64,000 bases of DNA from Cavia porcellus (GCF_034190915.1 NW_026947496.1:29384001-29448000), one strand, 5' to 3'; positions 12,869 through 26,959 are shown, numbered from the stretch's first letter. Notes: generated from the letters alone by a model not told the origin. Made by a program: numbers and translations.

Positions 12869-13272
12869 AAAGAACCTAATTGGTAATTCTTTACCTGCAG
12901 GAAGACACAGGCATTCCCCAGGTTTTTTTTTTTTTTTAAATGGATTATAAGTATCCAAGAATTGCTTCAGTTGGAAAGATAGTAACATAGTCCAACTCTA
13001 ACTAGAATCTAATTCTCTTTTTAAGGTTACATTGTTAGAAGTTCAAATGTAACTGTGCACAAAGTATGGCATAGGAAATCAGGAAAATACTTTTTTCCAG
13101 TCAAATTCACATATCCAGAAATATTGCTACAAAAATACTCAAAGATAATGCTTTACTAGTTCTCTAGGTATTGTTATTACATTCAACTTAACTCCCAAAA
13201 TTAAACTTCAAAAAAAGTTTAATTAACCATCACAGAAATAAAGCAAACTATTTGCTTTCTCAAGAGTTAACT

Positions 13273-13410
13273 GGGGCTGGGGATTTAGCTCAGCGGCATA
13301 AGCCCCTGCCTTGCAAGCAAGCAGTCGTGAGTTCGATCCCCGGTACCTATAAAAAAGAAAAAGACAAAAAAAAAAAAAAAATAAAATAAAAAAAAAAAAT
13401 AAAGAGTTAA
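13273..13410 (+). repeat. ID-type SINE with A-rich tail
   Basis: GGGCTGGGGATTTAGCTCAG through GAGTTCGATCCCCGGTACC and a long A-rich tail. It is close to the apparent family consensus, so it is fairly young. Confidence 0.92.
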
Positions 13411-13589
13411 CCAAAGAAAGGAGAGAGAGAGAGAGCAACCTGGGCTATACAGTGAGTTTAAGGCCAATCCACACTGCATGGAGACTCTATCCAAAATAAC
13501 CCCCCCCCCAGAAAAACCCCTCACATTTAGATTCTCTTTCTTCTAACAATAAAAACAATGATGGTGATTTTGCAGACTCTCACTACCAT

Positions 13590-13808
13590 TTTTTTGTTTG
13601 TTTTGGTTTGTGTTATTGGTGGTAGTAGGAATTGAACCAAGGGTTCAAGCAGATAGTAAAGCACTTAACCACTGACCTACATCTCCAGGCCTTTTATTGT
13701 TTATTTTTGATATGGGATCTTATTAAATTGACCAGATTAGCCTCTACTTGCAATCATTCCTGGTCAGCCTCCCAGAGTTCTAGGATTACAGGCATATGCC
13801 AGGTGTCC
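13590..13808 (-). repeat. ID/B1 composite (B4-like) SINE
   Basis: Reverse orientation: an ID-like GGAATTGAACCAAGGG part joined to a B1-like CTAGGATTACAGGCATATGC part. Confidence 0.65.
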
Positions 13809-14327
13809 ATTAAATGTTTGTAAGTCTAAATAATCACATTATTAATACTCTTCTCTTAGTAATTAGTGTGGCTATATCAGACATTCCTCTATTGGTTAAC
13901 ATTCATCTCTTCCTGTCTCTTCTTGGTTCACCACTTTAATATTGTTTCCTCAATGTTTTAAAACAAGAATTCAGTGTTTAAAAAGTACTAAAATGTATAA
14001 ATCAGTTTGAGTTCACTAGAAAATCTATCTTTAAAAAACAGAAGAGGACTCTGGTTTGTGTAGTTGGTTATAAAAAGTGTATGCCACACCTCAGGTATGT
14101 GTCAAACTCCAAATCTGTATAGTTTCTTGTCTATGGAATTCTCTTCCTTTAGATTTATAAACATTGCATCCTCTCCAGACCTCAGTCCTTCACTGTGTCT
14201 CATCTCCATAAACTCCACACAAGGGGAACTGTATCTGTTATTCACAGCTGTGTCTACAGCACCTAGACAATGCTGGATATCAGAACCAGCCAAGAATCCA
14301 GGTGTCAATATTGAAAAGCCAGCCATT

Positions 14328-14425
14328 GGGCTGGGGATTTAGTTCAGCGGCATAAGCATCTGCCTGGCAAGCGCAAGGACATGAGTTTAATCTCAGGTAC
14401 CAAAACAGGAAAAAAAGAAAAGAAA
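14328..14425 (+). repeat. ID-type SINE
   Basis: GGGCTGGGGATTTAGTTCAG to GAGTTTAATCTCAGGTACC, then an A-rich tail. Confidence 0.9.
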
Positions 14426-14637
14426 ATCTGGCCAAGAGTCCTGATTGTCATTTTCAAGAATGTCATTAGAAAAACAAAACACAGAGACAAGTATCATATT
14501 CTAACAATGGCTAGGAAGTCAGCGTCTCTGGATCCGACTGCTTCCACCCCAAACAGGTACTATTTGTTTAGTCTACAGGGTGACAGGCAGGACTAGAAAA
14601 GATTACAATTCATACAAAAACTGACTCCAGAGGGCAT

Positions 14638-14789
14638 AGATAATCTTATATTTGAAGTATCTTGATCCCAGTATAATCCTGAGATGACTTAAGAAGGTGT
14701 AAATGATCTTATGTTTAGAAGTATCTTGTCCTTGAGTGTAACCCTGAGATGATTTAAGAAAGTATAGATGATCCTATGCTTAGAAGAGT
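14638..14789 (+). repeat. Tandem repeat, 63-65 bp unit, about 2.4 copies
   Basis: Copies start at 14638, 14701 and 14766 with AGATAATCTTAT, AAATGATCTTAT and AGATGATCCTAT. Each holds GAAGTATCTTG and CCTGAGATGA(C/T)TTAAGAA. It is non-coding and belongs to no repeat family I know. Confidence 0.85.
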
Positions 14790-15030
14790 CACTGGGAAAT
14801 CCCAGATGGGTGGTATCAACACTCCCAATTCTTCCTTTCATCCCACAGGGAAATACACAAAACCAGTCACTGTGAATTTGTGGTCCTCAACAACTGGGCA
14901 CATGGTGAACATTCAAAATATTTCCACCAGCTGAGAGTGAAAGCTCATTGTACTGTAAGTGCTTAGTATGTTCAAGGCCCTGGGTTCTACATGCAATACC
15001 AAAGAAAATCTTTGTCAAAAGAATGGATGA

Positions 15031-15140
15031 GGGACTGGGGATTTAGCTCAGCGGCATAAGCACCTGCCTTGCAAGCAGGTGGTCGTGAGTTCCATCCCTG
15101 GTACCGATAAAAATGAAAAAGACAAAAAAAAAAAAAAAAT
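15031..15140 (+). repeat. ID-type SINE
   Basis: GGACTGGGGATTTAGCTCAG to GGTACCGATAAAAATG, plus a poly(A) tail. It is immediately followed by a B1 element. Confidence 0.9.
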
Positions 15141-15150
15141 GAATGAATGA

Positions 15151-15308
15151 AACTGGACATGGTGGTGTACACTCAGGCAACTGAAGCAGGAGGATCATTG
15201 CAAATTTGAGACCAGCCTGGGCTACAAAATGAGTTCAAGACCAGCCTGAACTGCATAGTGAGTGAGATCCTATCTCAAAAAGACAAAAAAAAAAAAAAAA
15301 AAAAAAAA
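15151..15308 (+). repeat. B1-type SINE
   Basis: GGACATGGTGGTGTACACTC through GAGATCCTATCTCAAAAAGAC and a poly(A) tail; a segment of the left arm is missing. Confidence 0.8.
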
Positions 15309-15309
15309 G

Positions 15310-17645
15310 GAATGGATGAATGGAAATAAATGCATGCATATAATATACAACAACCATCTAGTCACAGCTACTGCAATAAAGTTTATGACTTAATTATCCA
15401 AATGAGCACTCTTGGGAAATGGTTCACCTTACTGTGCTTCTATGTCTTCATCTTTACAGTGGATTTAATATCATAATGAGTTCTGTGGGAGTCAACACTG
15501 AACTCATTACTATATATGAAGCACTTTGCTTCTAAACTATAATGTAGTCTGTCTGGAAGGGTCTTCTGAAGGTTCAGATAAGTCTCTGAAAATAGAGTAT
15601 GGCATGACTTGGAGGAAGATCATGGCTTGCAGGATGTGAGAGACATTTTCTGTGCTGTTTCCCAAGCTGTCCTCAGTATTATTAGCTCAGCTGTCCCCAA
15701 CACTATCAGCTCAAGTGCAACCCGTATCTTCCTTGAACTGTCCTTTGAGCTCCTTTCTCATAGAAGGCCTTTTGTTCTCATTAAGCAAAGAATACCTTTG
15801 TTCTCATCATATATTCATCATATACATCAAGACAGTATGCTGCTTTAATAAGTATCATGGTCAATAAACTCACTCCTCGCATGTCTCAACCACCTGAGTA
15901 CTGGTATTACAGGCATGAACCACCACGCCCTGAATAAATTACAGATTTTTAGACCAATGAAATCATAAGTCCGCACCACCTGGACAGTTCATAAGAAAGG
16001 TGTTATTAATGTCTCTGTTAGGCAAATTATTTAATGAGCAGTGAGGTATCTACAGGAGCTTACAACTAATAGATAGGCAACTTTGATTCAGCCAGGTCTT
16101 TTATAGACTGACTCAGTGAGGTAATTCTGGGTAGCTCACAATTATCCCTATATAATTAAGCCTTGCCTGGTCCTGAAAGTTTTTTAACTTTGCATTCCAT
16201 ACAAATACAGTTTGCTACACAATAAGGAAAACAATTTCCTTATGGTTATAAAGCTAATCAACTGAAATAACACGAATATGAATCAAACTCAACACTAAAC
16301 AAACTTTTACAGGCTTTCCCTTTTCTCCCTATTTTAGAGAAGGACAAATAATGCTTTTCTCAAGCATCACAAATTCTTAGTTTGAACAGACTGTAAAACA
16401 GAAATTTATTAACTTGTAATTTTATCTCATAGATACAGTAGGAAAAAAACTAGAGAATGATTAGTTGTCAAAGAACTGCTTTTTGAATTCTGGCTTATAC
16501 AAGCACCATCAACTAAAAAGAGTAAATGTTTAAAGAAATGTCTTCAGTGACTGCCTTTGTTCTACAGCTGGAGGAGGAGCAGCTAAATCTATGCTGTACT
16601 TTTAGAAAAATAGAGAATGAACAGTTTTCCTGCATTAGCTGCTTCTTAATTTCCTTCAGATCAACAATTCATATGCCAGTGGGAGGTATTTCAGGGTAGC
16701 ATACTCTAAGCTCCCATGTTGTTAGAAGCTCCACGTTAGTTTCTATTTTCAAGATTTGAATAGGACCAAACAGAAAGAAAGCTGGATCCTAATTTATATG
16801 CTGGAGCACAAATGAAACTAAAAATAAAGCAGAAGCTGCATAATAGACAGACACCAAGACTGCTGCGTTTAACTCCTCTCTCAGGGCCTTGTTTCTCACC
16901 TTAAGCAAAAGCCAAACTTCTTGCAGTGGCCTGTGGGAAAAAACAGAATATATCACCCCAAAATAAAAGACTGTAGAGTTAAAAAACAATTAAGAAATAG
17001 ATACAAAAAAGCTCTTTGTCCTGGTTCTCAAAGCAGAAGGAAAATTTATAGACAATAAGGAATGCCAGACCTCCCTCCAGGGAGAACAAAAGGTAACTTA
17101 CTTACCCGAGGGAACATTTAGGTGAATCAGAGAAATGGACATTCATAAGCTTTATTAAACGTCCTGTATTTGCTGCTTGTTGTCTTTCCCTGGAGACATG
17201 GACTTTAGCAACACATAGCCCTATTCTGTCATCCTAACACTTTGTGTGTTTAGTGTCCTTTGCTGAAGGTACTGCATGAGCCAGGATTCCAATCTACTCC
17301 TTTGAGAAATACAAATTACCTGAATGTATTTCAGGTACGTGTGAAAAGTTAGTAAACTTGTTTCTCTCTTATTAATCTGATTTTTGTTTCAAGCCAAATG
17401 TCCCTTCCTGGGAGAGGGAGAGTATAAGGGAAAATTCTTCTCCCCTAAAACCTATCAGATTGCAGGTTCTGGGCCCCTGTGTTTCTCCACCTTCATCTCC
17501 TGCTGTATCCTGTCTACCCAACCTAGCACACCTTCTGCACTTCCCTCTCTTTCCTAAGCACAGCTACACATCAGGCTTCCTCACATCTCTCAGGCCTTTG
17601 AGGAAATTCTCTGCAGGAGGTCTTCACTAATGTTACAGGCAGCTG
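15310..17645. other. Unassigned intergenic DNA
   Basis: Contains a B1 fragment in reverse at about 15885-15935 (GGTATTACAGGCATGAACC). Frames of up to 79 codons have no recognisable similarity. No gene is supported. Confidence 0.4.
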
Positions 17646-17649
17646 AACC

Positions 17650-18005
17650 AGTTAGAAATATTTAGGCAGTCAGACAGGGTTAGGCCCTCGAGGAAGCTGG
17701 CACAGAGGACCAGGTATCTGATAACCTTGGAGGGGACACATACCTCTTGCTGTGGGCCAGACTGCAAGATAGAAGGGAAAACAAATGCAACCACACCCTT
17801 AAATTTAATCCTTAGGGATTAAGTCTGTATCACCTTGAAGTCAGGAGACATTCCAATCCCTAGGGAAGAGTCACTGCTCTCTAAGAATGCCAGCTTTCTA
17901 AATATATCCTACTCTTCACCTCTGTTGTTCCTAAAATTCATTCTTGAATTTTAGAGAACATGAACTCTCAGACATAGTAGGTTGGGAGTCTCATTTCCCT
18001 GTATC
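17650..18005 (+). mobile_element. LTR family B, internally shortened copy
   Basis: AGGCAGTCAGACAGGGTTAG, then GCCCTCGAGG at the start; ATAGTAGGTTGGGAGTCTCA at the end. The middle third present in the 57.3-kb copy, including the promoter part, is missing. Confidence 0.75.
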
Positions 18006-18237
18006 ACTTGACCATATCTAAATTTTAGCCCCCAATATTACTTCATGTTCTTGCCTTTTTTTTCTTATCATCTAATGTTTACACAATGTTACTTAGGTGA
18101 TTCAAGTTCTTCCCATCATGGAGTCAATGCAAGCTCCAAGAGAGCAGAAATTTTGTTTTGTCCTGCAAACAAACAGACACAAACACATTATAAAATTTCA
18201 ACAAATACATCAGGAACAAATACATTTAAATTTCATT

Positions 18238-18345
18238 ACCAGGGCATGGTGGCACAGGTCTAGAATCCTGGCACTCATGAGAGTGAGGCAGCTAAGGCTA
18301 CATAGCGAAACCCTTTCTCAAAAAACAAAAACAAAAAAAAAACCT
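18238..18345 (+). repeat. B1-type SINE, shortened
   Basis: GGGCATGGTGGCACAGGTCT to GCGAAACCCTTTCTC and an A-rich tail. Confidence 0.75.
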
Positions 18346-18420
18346 AAAACAGAATAAAATTCATCAATGTTAAGTGTTGTTTATTGCAGCAGTAATGATG
18401 CCATCATAATGAGATACAAA

Positions 18421-18622
18421 CTAAATGTAGTGGTGTATACCACTGTAATCCCTGCTCTCTTAGAAGACTGAAATAAGATTTGCTCAATGTTGAGCCTTCC
18501 CCAGGTACTTCAGCAAGTTAGCAAGATCATATTTAGAAAAAAAAAAAAAAAAAAAAAAAAATGTTAGAGACATAGCTCAGTACAAAGGCCCTGAGTTCAA
18601 TCCCCAGTACCACAAAACAAAT
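18421..18622 (+). repeat. Diverged B1 piece followed by ID fragment
   Basis: B1-like GTGGTGTATACCACTGTAAT, a 25-bp A tract, then ID-like ACATAGCTCAGTACAAAGGC and GTTCAATCCCCAGTACC. Confidence 0.6.
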
Positions 18623-19039
18623 TTAAATAATTGGCCTGTGTTGATGATGAAAGTGGATAAGATGTACATAGTTTTATTAGACTTTCCTTTCATATAGTAA
18701 AATTATATAAAACACTTTTACTAAAATATCACATACTAAAAGTATTTGAAAACGAAAATATCTGAAAAAGTGACAACTTGGTAAATAAATAAAAGCCATG
18801 ACAATGGAAGAGCTGATATTTAAATAAAACTTTGTGCTACAAAAAAGCCCTCGTATAAAGACAGAAAGGCATCATGGATGTTTGACAGAAAGTCTAAAAT
18901 AGTGCCCACCTCTCCTTGTAGCACCTCCATAACCTGGCGCAGCCAATCATTGAATGCAGCTGTGTCTCAGTATAGACTCACATTAGCCTTGCCCTGAGAG
19001 ATAGCTTTACTACCTAGGAGGAGAGGCAGGACTGCCAAC

Positions 19040-19185
19040 TTTGGGCTGGGGCTGGAAAATTTATTGACTTAAGGTAATTCTGTTTCGAAGACTAAATAAA
19101 GGTTGCAAATGTAACTCATAGCAAAGACCTTTGGTTCAATCCCCAGTACAGAAACAGAGAGACAGAGATAGAGCTTCTTATAAAT
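19040..19185 (+). repeat. Strongly decayed tRNA-type SINE
   Basis: Only the tail GGTTCAATCCCCAGTAC is clear. The rest is degenerate. Confidence 0.4.
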
Positions 19186-19189
19186 GTCA

Positions 19190-20290
19190 AGTGACCATTA
19201 AAAGTGACTCCCTGTAATGAGTTACACAGTTGTCAAGTATGCCCAGAAGGTCCTTTTTGGAAACTACTATTACTATTTCTCTCGATAAAAATCACAGTTC
19301 CTGTTTCAATTAGATAACTCCTTGCTAAACCTGAAGTCAAACAGAAGCTAGTCACAGGACTGGAGTTCATTTAGTGATGCCTCAACCCCAGCTGCCTATG
19401 GGTAGCAAGGATTGTCAACATTAATTACAATTGGCTGAATCTGAATCCCTCCCCCCACTGCAGCTGGGAATGGGGCCCAAGGTTGCTTTTATAAAAGTTG
19501 CCAGTCACTGTAGTTGACACCATTACGAAGTACAAAAATCTCAAGCTAGCTCATTACATATACTTAGAGAATCTCTTTGTTGTCATACAGCTGGTTAAAA
19601 AAATCACTTATCACAAGTTAAGATTTTTTATGATCACAAACTATCCTAAAACTAGGCTTCAAACTGGTTTTTATGACTAACTTCTTGGTTTTTAACTTTT
19701 GTTAGTAGAGTCTGATACAGATTCCCTAGCCCTAGATGGGGCTTGACAATCCAATTCCTATCATATTCTGATTGTGAATTTTCATGTTCCTGGTGGGTGG
19801 AAAACAATGTAAGGCATTGCATTGACACCAGAGGTCTGCTATCTTAGAAATCCTTATGGGTTAGTTTAACTTTGAAGGCACTCTACTAGACAAAGCATAC
19901 TGGAAATAAAAAACCTGAATTTACTTACACTTTTACATATGGAAACTGACCAAACGAGTTGGGTATTTTTATAGTTCAACCTCCCCTTGAACTCAATGAA
20001 CTCCTGCCTCAGCCTTGAGTGCTAAATGACAAGGCTTCAGACACCACACCGGAACCCAGATATTAAAGAGTAGCCTGCTCACTAGTAAGCCAATGGCCCG
20101 TTCCCATGCTTAGAAAAAACTTTGAAGGGCTGTTACAGCATTCAACTAAAAGGCATGTGCTGACTACCAACGTGCTACAAATCAGCAAGACTTAAAAACA
20201 CCTTAAACTTGCAAAGTACCCTATAAATTTCAAGGTAGTCTGTAAAGCCATAAATGAAAATATGCAAAGTTGATTACAGCTATTTTACTG
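19190..20290. other. Unassigned DNA upstream of the second histone group
   Basis: No gene or recognisable repeat. It forms the right end of the 16-kb gene-poor gap within the histone cluster. Confidence 0.45.
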
Positions 20291-20301
20291 TGTTAGTAGG
20301 T

Positions 20302-20317
20302 GGCTCTTAGAAGAGCC
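20302..20317 (-). terminator. Histone 3' stem-loop of the H3.1 gene
   Basis: Minus strand GGCTCTTCTAAGAGCC: perfect six-pair stem, loop TCTA (within UYUN). It lies 28 nt after the stop. Purine-rich AAAATAGCTG follows as the U7 candidate. Confidence 0.93.
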
Positions 20318-20345
20318 TTTTGAGATGTTGGAAGCAGGGATAGCG

Positions 20346-20801
<456 letters not shown>

Positions 20802-20918
20802 TTATATATGCTCAGAAACATTCTGATTGGTCTGGATGCTTTTCAAAAGTCCCGCGCTCTAAAACTATTGGTTGAAAAGCAACAAGTTGATTGGTGCGAC
20901 AATGGAGATTCTGATTGG
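20802..20918 (-). promoter_or_regulatory. H3.1 promoter: TATA and four CCAAT boxes
   Basis: Minus-strand TATATAAT lies at 20802-20809. CCAAT motifs (ATTGG on the plus strand) lie at 20826-20830, 20867-20871, 20890-20894 and 20914-20918. NF-Y binding and S-phase activation are expected from family knowledge. Confidence 0.85.
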
Positions 20919-20959
20919 ATGAGTTACTACACTTTCTGATCCTTCAAGGTCTGTCAGTC

Positions 20960-21600
20960 TGAGACCTCTGTGAGTCCTATTTCTTAAATTGCTAACTCTA
21001 AGCTTCTAAAACTGTTAATACCTACAGTATAACACTTGAAAATCCTAGTGTTCTGACTTAGCAAATGTGTGCTGGGGAGGAAAGAACACACTTCAGGAAC
21101 CCACATATTTTGCATTGTGCCCCACTCGCAAGCTTATAGATGGCACTTCCTAGCATGGTCTTTATGTAACTGTACTACAAATGTTGTAACACCCTAAAAT
21201 TGGCCTAAATGTAATTTTTACAAAGGCTCAAAATTTGAAAACACGACTGTCTCCACCTTCCAATTAACAAATCGATTTGCTGTCGAATACAAATAGCCTA
21301 GGTTATTAATCCTAATACTTCCCAGTTTCCCTAAAACCCATTCTTCCCTTATTTTGATTTTCCTATTTCGGAAATTTATTTGTAGTTATCTTTTCTGAAA
21401 CTTGCGTTGACAGCCCTTAAGAAACATTGCAATATTAAATGTTGCTTATAGAACACTCGCGTTCCCTATTCAACCTCAGCAGTGTCAAAAAACCATTGGT
21501 CAATTCAGACGCATTTCAGGTACCTAGATGGACACACGTTAAGATAAAACTCGAAACATGCCTAGCTATTGAAACCAGCAATTTCGACCTAGTGTTTTTT
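20960..21600. other. Spacer between H3.1 promoter and H2A 3' end
   Basis: AT-rich; nothing recognised. Confidence 0.5.
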
Positions 21601-21631
21601 GCCACATACTCTTTCACTTGAAAATGTAGAT

Positions 21632-21647
21632 GGCTCTGAAAAGAGCC
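21632..21647 (-). terminator. Histone 3' stem-loop of H2A
   Basis: Minus strand GGCTCTTTTCAGAGCC, 38 nt after the stop. GTGAAAGAGTATG follows as the purine-rich U7 site. Confidence 0.95.
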
Positions 21648-21685
21648 TTTGGGTGTAAGAGATCGCCACATGCTGATGAACTGCT

Positions 21686-22783
<1,098 letters not shown>

Positions 22784-22812
22784 GCGCGCCTGCCTGCTGC
22801 CCACAACCCAAA

Positions 22813-22828
22813 GGCTCTTTTCAGAGCC
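22813..22828 (+). terminator. Histone 3' stem-loop of second H2B
   Basis: GGCTCTTTTCAGAGCC with CCCAAA before and ACCCAC after; CAAAAGATCTGT follows as a purine-rich U7 candidate. Confidence 0.95.
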
Positions 22829-22849
22829 ACCCACATTATCTCTCAAAAG

Positions 22850-24190
22850 ATCTGTAACAGGAAACTTCAGGCTAAGGCATTACGTAATGGCAGCTTTCCT
22901 TTTCCTTTGTGCTTTAAATCAAAGCAAAGGATAAAGGTATTCTACAGCTAGGTAAGATAGTAATCATTAAGGAAGACACGTTAACATTTACGTGGGGAGG
23001 GGGGGGGCTACCTCTCACTACCCTCTTTCAGCATTGCCCCTCCTTTGACAGGGTTTGTTTTCCTTTTTCAGTTTCATTTTTTAGTAATACCGTTGTCCTT
23101 GGCCAGGGAATATCCAAGCAAAGTTCTGGAATTTTGTGTGTTCCTTAATCTAAATAGGATTCCTGAAAGAATGCATGTTTCGTTTTGCTGATCTTTGATT
23201 ACACACAGCTAGGGCAGTATCTGGTAAACATAACCTGGCCTGATTATACCTCTACACCACAGACCTCCCAGGCTTTTATTCGCACCATTTAGCTCAAGGT
23301 TCCAAGGTCACAAATGAGTGCACGTTTATTCATTGATTCCTTCTCCGATTATAGAAGAGTTCTATACATTGTAGTTTTTTGCCCACGTGAAATACAAGCT
23401 TTAGAAACAACGGACAACAATCTTATGAGGGAGGAGACAAGATGTGAAAATCACTCGTTTTAGAAACAAATGACCTAAGAAATTAAGGTAAAGTGCTCCT
23501 TAGATGGGATCTGAATCCCAAATCTGTATGAATCCAAGTACTAGTTCCACACCAGTTGTTTGAAACAACAAGCAGAAAGCTAATTGCAATTATAGGAGAT
23601 TTAGGCTCAGTTAAAGTAAAACAGATGGCGAGATACATGTATCTAGCAAGGCAAAGTAATTTATCACACCATCAAAAATTTTTTTAAAGAAATCAATTTT
23701 GGAAACTCAAAAATCACATGAAAAAAAAAGTAGTTTTTCTGAACATCATTTTCGTAGAAGGGAAATCGTGGACATGCAATGTAAGCCTGAGCTTTGAAAC
23801 CTCACCTTGTGCTTATTAGCTGTATCACTGCAAATACCTATAGACCAAATTACTCTGAATACTAAGTCAATGCTAAGTGACCTAATTTTGTAGACACGTG
23901 AAGGAAATTTTGCAAGCCTCGTGTGTTATTTAGGTTATTGATTTCTTGATTTTCAATGCTAATTTTGAAATAGATTTTTAAACAATATTGATAAGAAATC
24001 TATTTTTTGGTTTAAAAGATAAATCCCTCAGAACAAGACAGTCTTCACTAAAGCCTGGGTTTAAGCGATTTATTTAACTTCTCTAATTAGTATTCTATTA
24101 CCTCTAAACAGAAGATGAACGACTGCATGACTTTGCAAAGTTGACCAATAAGAGAACACAAATAATGAATATAGTGCAGTATGTGCACAG
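22850..24190. other. Unassigned intergenic DNA
   Basis: No gene or clear repeat family. A short G run lies at about 23000. Confidence 0.45.
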
Positions 24191-24194
24191 AGGA

Positions 24195-24195
<1 letters not shown>

Positions 24196-24236
<41 letters not shown>
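24196..24236 (+). repeat. (GT)n microsatellite
   Basis: About 20 perfect GT units. Confidence 0.97.
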
Positions 24237-24238
<2 letters not shown>

Positions 24239-24551
24239 CGGTTCAAGACTGGCTGCCACGATAGGACACACTCGATCCTGCTCATCTGGAAAACCTTGAG
24301 GCCCAATACCTTAAACAAGGCAGTAGTTTGAGCAGCCAGCAGTAGAAAAGTTATTCTTCAAAGAGTCCATTCTTTGACTTCAGGACACATGAACTTGGCA
24401 TGTTAAAGGTCTCACCAAAATAATTGGAAGGAGAGAAATAAATACCTTGCTAAAAATGTCACCTGGCTAAATTCCAACAGACTCTCAACAGTCAACAGAA
24501 ACAGAGGCTGCTGAACTCCAAGTGATCATGCAGGTGGAATCAACAAAAGTG

Positions 24552-24645
24552 CGGGCTAGGGATTTGGCTCAGCTGCGTAAGTGCCTGCCTTGCAAGCACC
24601 CGGTCGTGAATTTGATCCCTGATAGCAGGAAAAAAAAAAAGTGCC
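24552..24645 (+). repeat. ID-type SINE
   Basis: GGGCTAGGGATTTGGCTCAG to GAATTTGATCCCTGATAGC and a poly(A) tail. Confidence 0.88.
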
Positions 24646-24879
24646 AGACTCTTTTTACTGGGATTCACTAGATCAACCTTATGAAAGGAGTTCCTAACTG
24701 CTAAACTACAATATAACTTCCATCTAAGGCGCATTACATTAGATCTTTCCTGGCGTCTTCCTTACACTGATTCTTCTTAGGTCAAAGCAGCTAGGTAGAA
24801 ACTATGCCCCTTCTCCCCTAACTACGACGAGGGATACCGCTGGAGAGGAGAATATTACAAACAGCCATATTAGGTAGAA

Positions 24880-25330
24880 ATATAGGCAGTCAGACAGAGT
24901 TAGGCCCTCGAGGCAGTCAATGCAAAAGAGAACATATCTTAAGATAATTAAAGTCACAATGGCCAGATTACATACTTCCCAGGATAAACAGAAGTTTGAG
25001 ATTATTGGTACAATCCTTTTGAGATTTCTCATATGAATAAATCGTTATCTCTTTAGAAGTAGGCCGTTCTCTCCCACCAAGACTAAAACTAAAGAGAATA
25101 AAACTATAGATTATCAACCAATGTTAATGGTATTGTCTGTATGCCCTTGCTACTATTGAATCAATAGTAGTGAAGTGGTTATACTTTTAATCTTATTGGT
25201 TGATTACAGTTTTGGCCCACATTTTCTCAGAGAAGCAGACTGATTGGCAACTCATTCAGGACCCCTCCTGTCACTCAGGAGCTATTCCTACCCCCATTCC
25301 TATTCCCCAATAAATATGCCTACTCTTAAA
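24880..25330 (+). mobile_element. LTR family B, divergent copy
   Basis: Starts AATATAGGCAGTCAGACAGA then GTTAGGCCCTCGAGGC. The middle differs from the other copies (several CCAAT/ATTGG boxes) and it ends near CCCCAATAAATATGCC. This copy is a different subfamily or a recombinant. Confidence 0.6.
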
Positions 25331-25715
25331 AAAAAAAAAAGGAAAGAAAGAAAGAAAGCACTGTGTGTTGGGAATGTCTGTTACCTTCCCCGCCTTGCTC
25401 CACTAAGACTCAGTTGAGAGCTGCAGAACCCAAGAGGAATCTGAATGAGACTTGTTCATTTTTTCTTAGTCTATTGCTCTTAATTTATACTGTTCTTTCA
25501 TCGTATTATACTAATATTATCCATTTTTCAACAATAGCATGAAAGGTCTAGCATCTTCTTTAGGTCTTTGTATTTTTATTAAAGGCTCCCAAGCCATATA
25601 AAATATAATAAATGAGTATATCTTTTGTTAATCTACCTTCTGTTTCAGGGAGGGCCCAATCAATGAAGCTGAGATTGAAAAAAAAGATTTTTCCTCCTAA
25701 AATATACTTGAAAAA

Positions 25716-25764
25716 TGTGTGTGTGTGTGTGTGTTTGTGTGTGTGTCTGTCTGTCTGTCTGTTT
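25716..25764 (+). repeat. (GT)n/(CTGT)n microsatellite
   Basis: GT units interrupted by TTTG, then four CTGT units. Confidence 0.9.
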
Positions 25765-25837
25765 CTGAAGTAAAGAAGCAGACAGAGCATTGAGATGATC
25801 CAGAGAAAAATAATCGCAAAATGAAAGTGGTTAAGAA

Positions 25838-26130
25838 GTGCTTTTGTTTATTAGGGCTGCCATCACAAAGCACCACAAATGGGCTTAAACAAATGTATTT
25901 TTTACAGTTTTGGAGGCCAAAGGTCTGAGATCAAGGCTGGAACACAGTTTTCTTCTGTGCCTCTTTTCTCACTTGGCAGATGACTGACTTCTCTATGTCC
26001 TCATAGGGTCTTTTCTCTTTATCAACATACTAGGTTGAATTAGAACCCACTCAAATAATTTAATTTTCTCTCCAAATACAGTCACATTTCAGACTTAAAA
26101 AGTTGATACAATTCAGCCCATAAAAGTACA
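25838..26130 (-). mobile_element. MLT1-type MaLR LTR, reversed
   Basis: Plus-strand text TTATTAGGGCTGCCATCACA, CAGTTTTGGAGGCCAAAGGT, and the end AATTCAGCCCATAAAAG is the reverse complement of the ancient mammalian MLT1 LTR. It is heavily mutated. Confidence 0.75.
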
Positions 26131-26810
26131 GTAATTTCACTTCTAAATTACATCAACAACCCTATGATGGTCTCAGCAGGACCAAGATTGGCCTCATTAT
26201 TCTCCCTGCCAACTCCACTTAATTCATTCAGATTTAAAATCTTGTCCTTATGTGAGTATATTTATATGAGTATACCTTTACTTTCCTGAATAAATTTAAA
26301 CATATACAAAATTCTATTGATTTTAACTTCTGATTTTTCAGAATATTGTTTCAGAATATTTCTGTTGACTTTTGCTAAAAAAAAATTAGAAATAGAAATG
26401 TTTAAGAGTATAACGTTGGCTAAGAATATATTTCATCCTTAATAAAATTCTATGCAGTTACCAAAAATAGTACTGTAGAAAAATAAGCATAATATGCTTA
26501 TAGGGCACCAACTAACCTATTTATGTTATTTGCATTCATACTCTGGATTTAGTCATAAGGGAAAAACTGATCAATGCCACATATTAACTATTTCTATAAC
26601 ATTTCCTCTGAAAAGAACTTTGTTTCCTACTTGGCTATCTTCAGAATTCCCGGTGACATTTAACATACAGAAAGTTCTGTTTCAGCACTTTCTTCTCCAG
26701 ATTTCCTTGTCCTACATTAAATGCAAAACAAAAAATTCTTAAACAATAAGTATGTATTAGATGAATAGAATAATAATTTGAAGATACAATTCTGTATTCA
26801 GGAAAACTTT

Positions 26811-26886
26811 TAATTTTTTTTTCCAGAGATCAAGACCTTGCGCTTGCCAGTCAGGTGCTTATACCACTGAGCTAAATACCTGGCTT
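26811..26886 (-). repeat. ID-type SINE, reversed
   Basis: Plus strand reads CAAGACCTTGCGCTTGCCAG to CTGAGCTAAATACC, the reverse of the ID A and B box region. Confidence 0.8.
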
Positions 26887-26959
26887 CAGGAAATTTTTTT
26901 TTAAAGAAAAAATATAGCCTAAAAGAAAAAAAAAAAAAAAAAACAGACTGAGGCATTTG

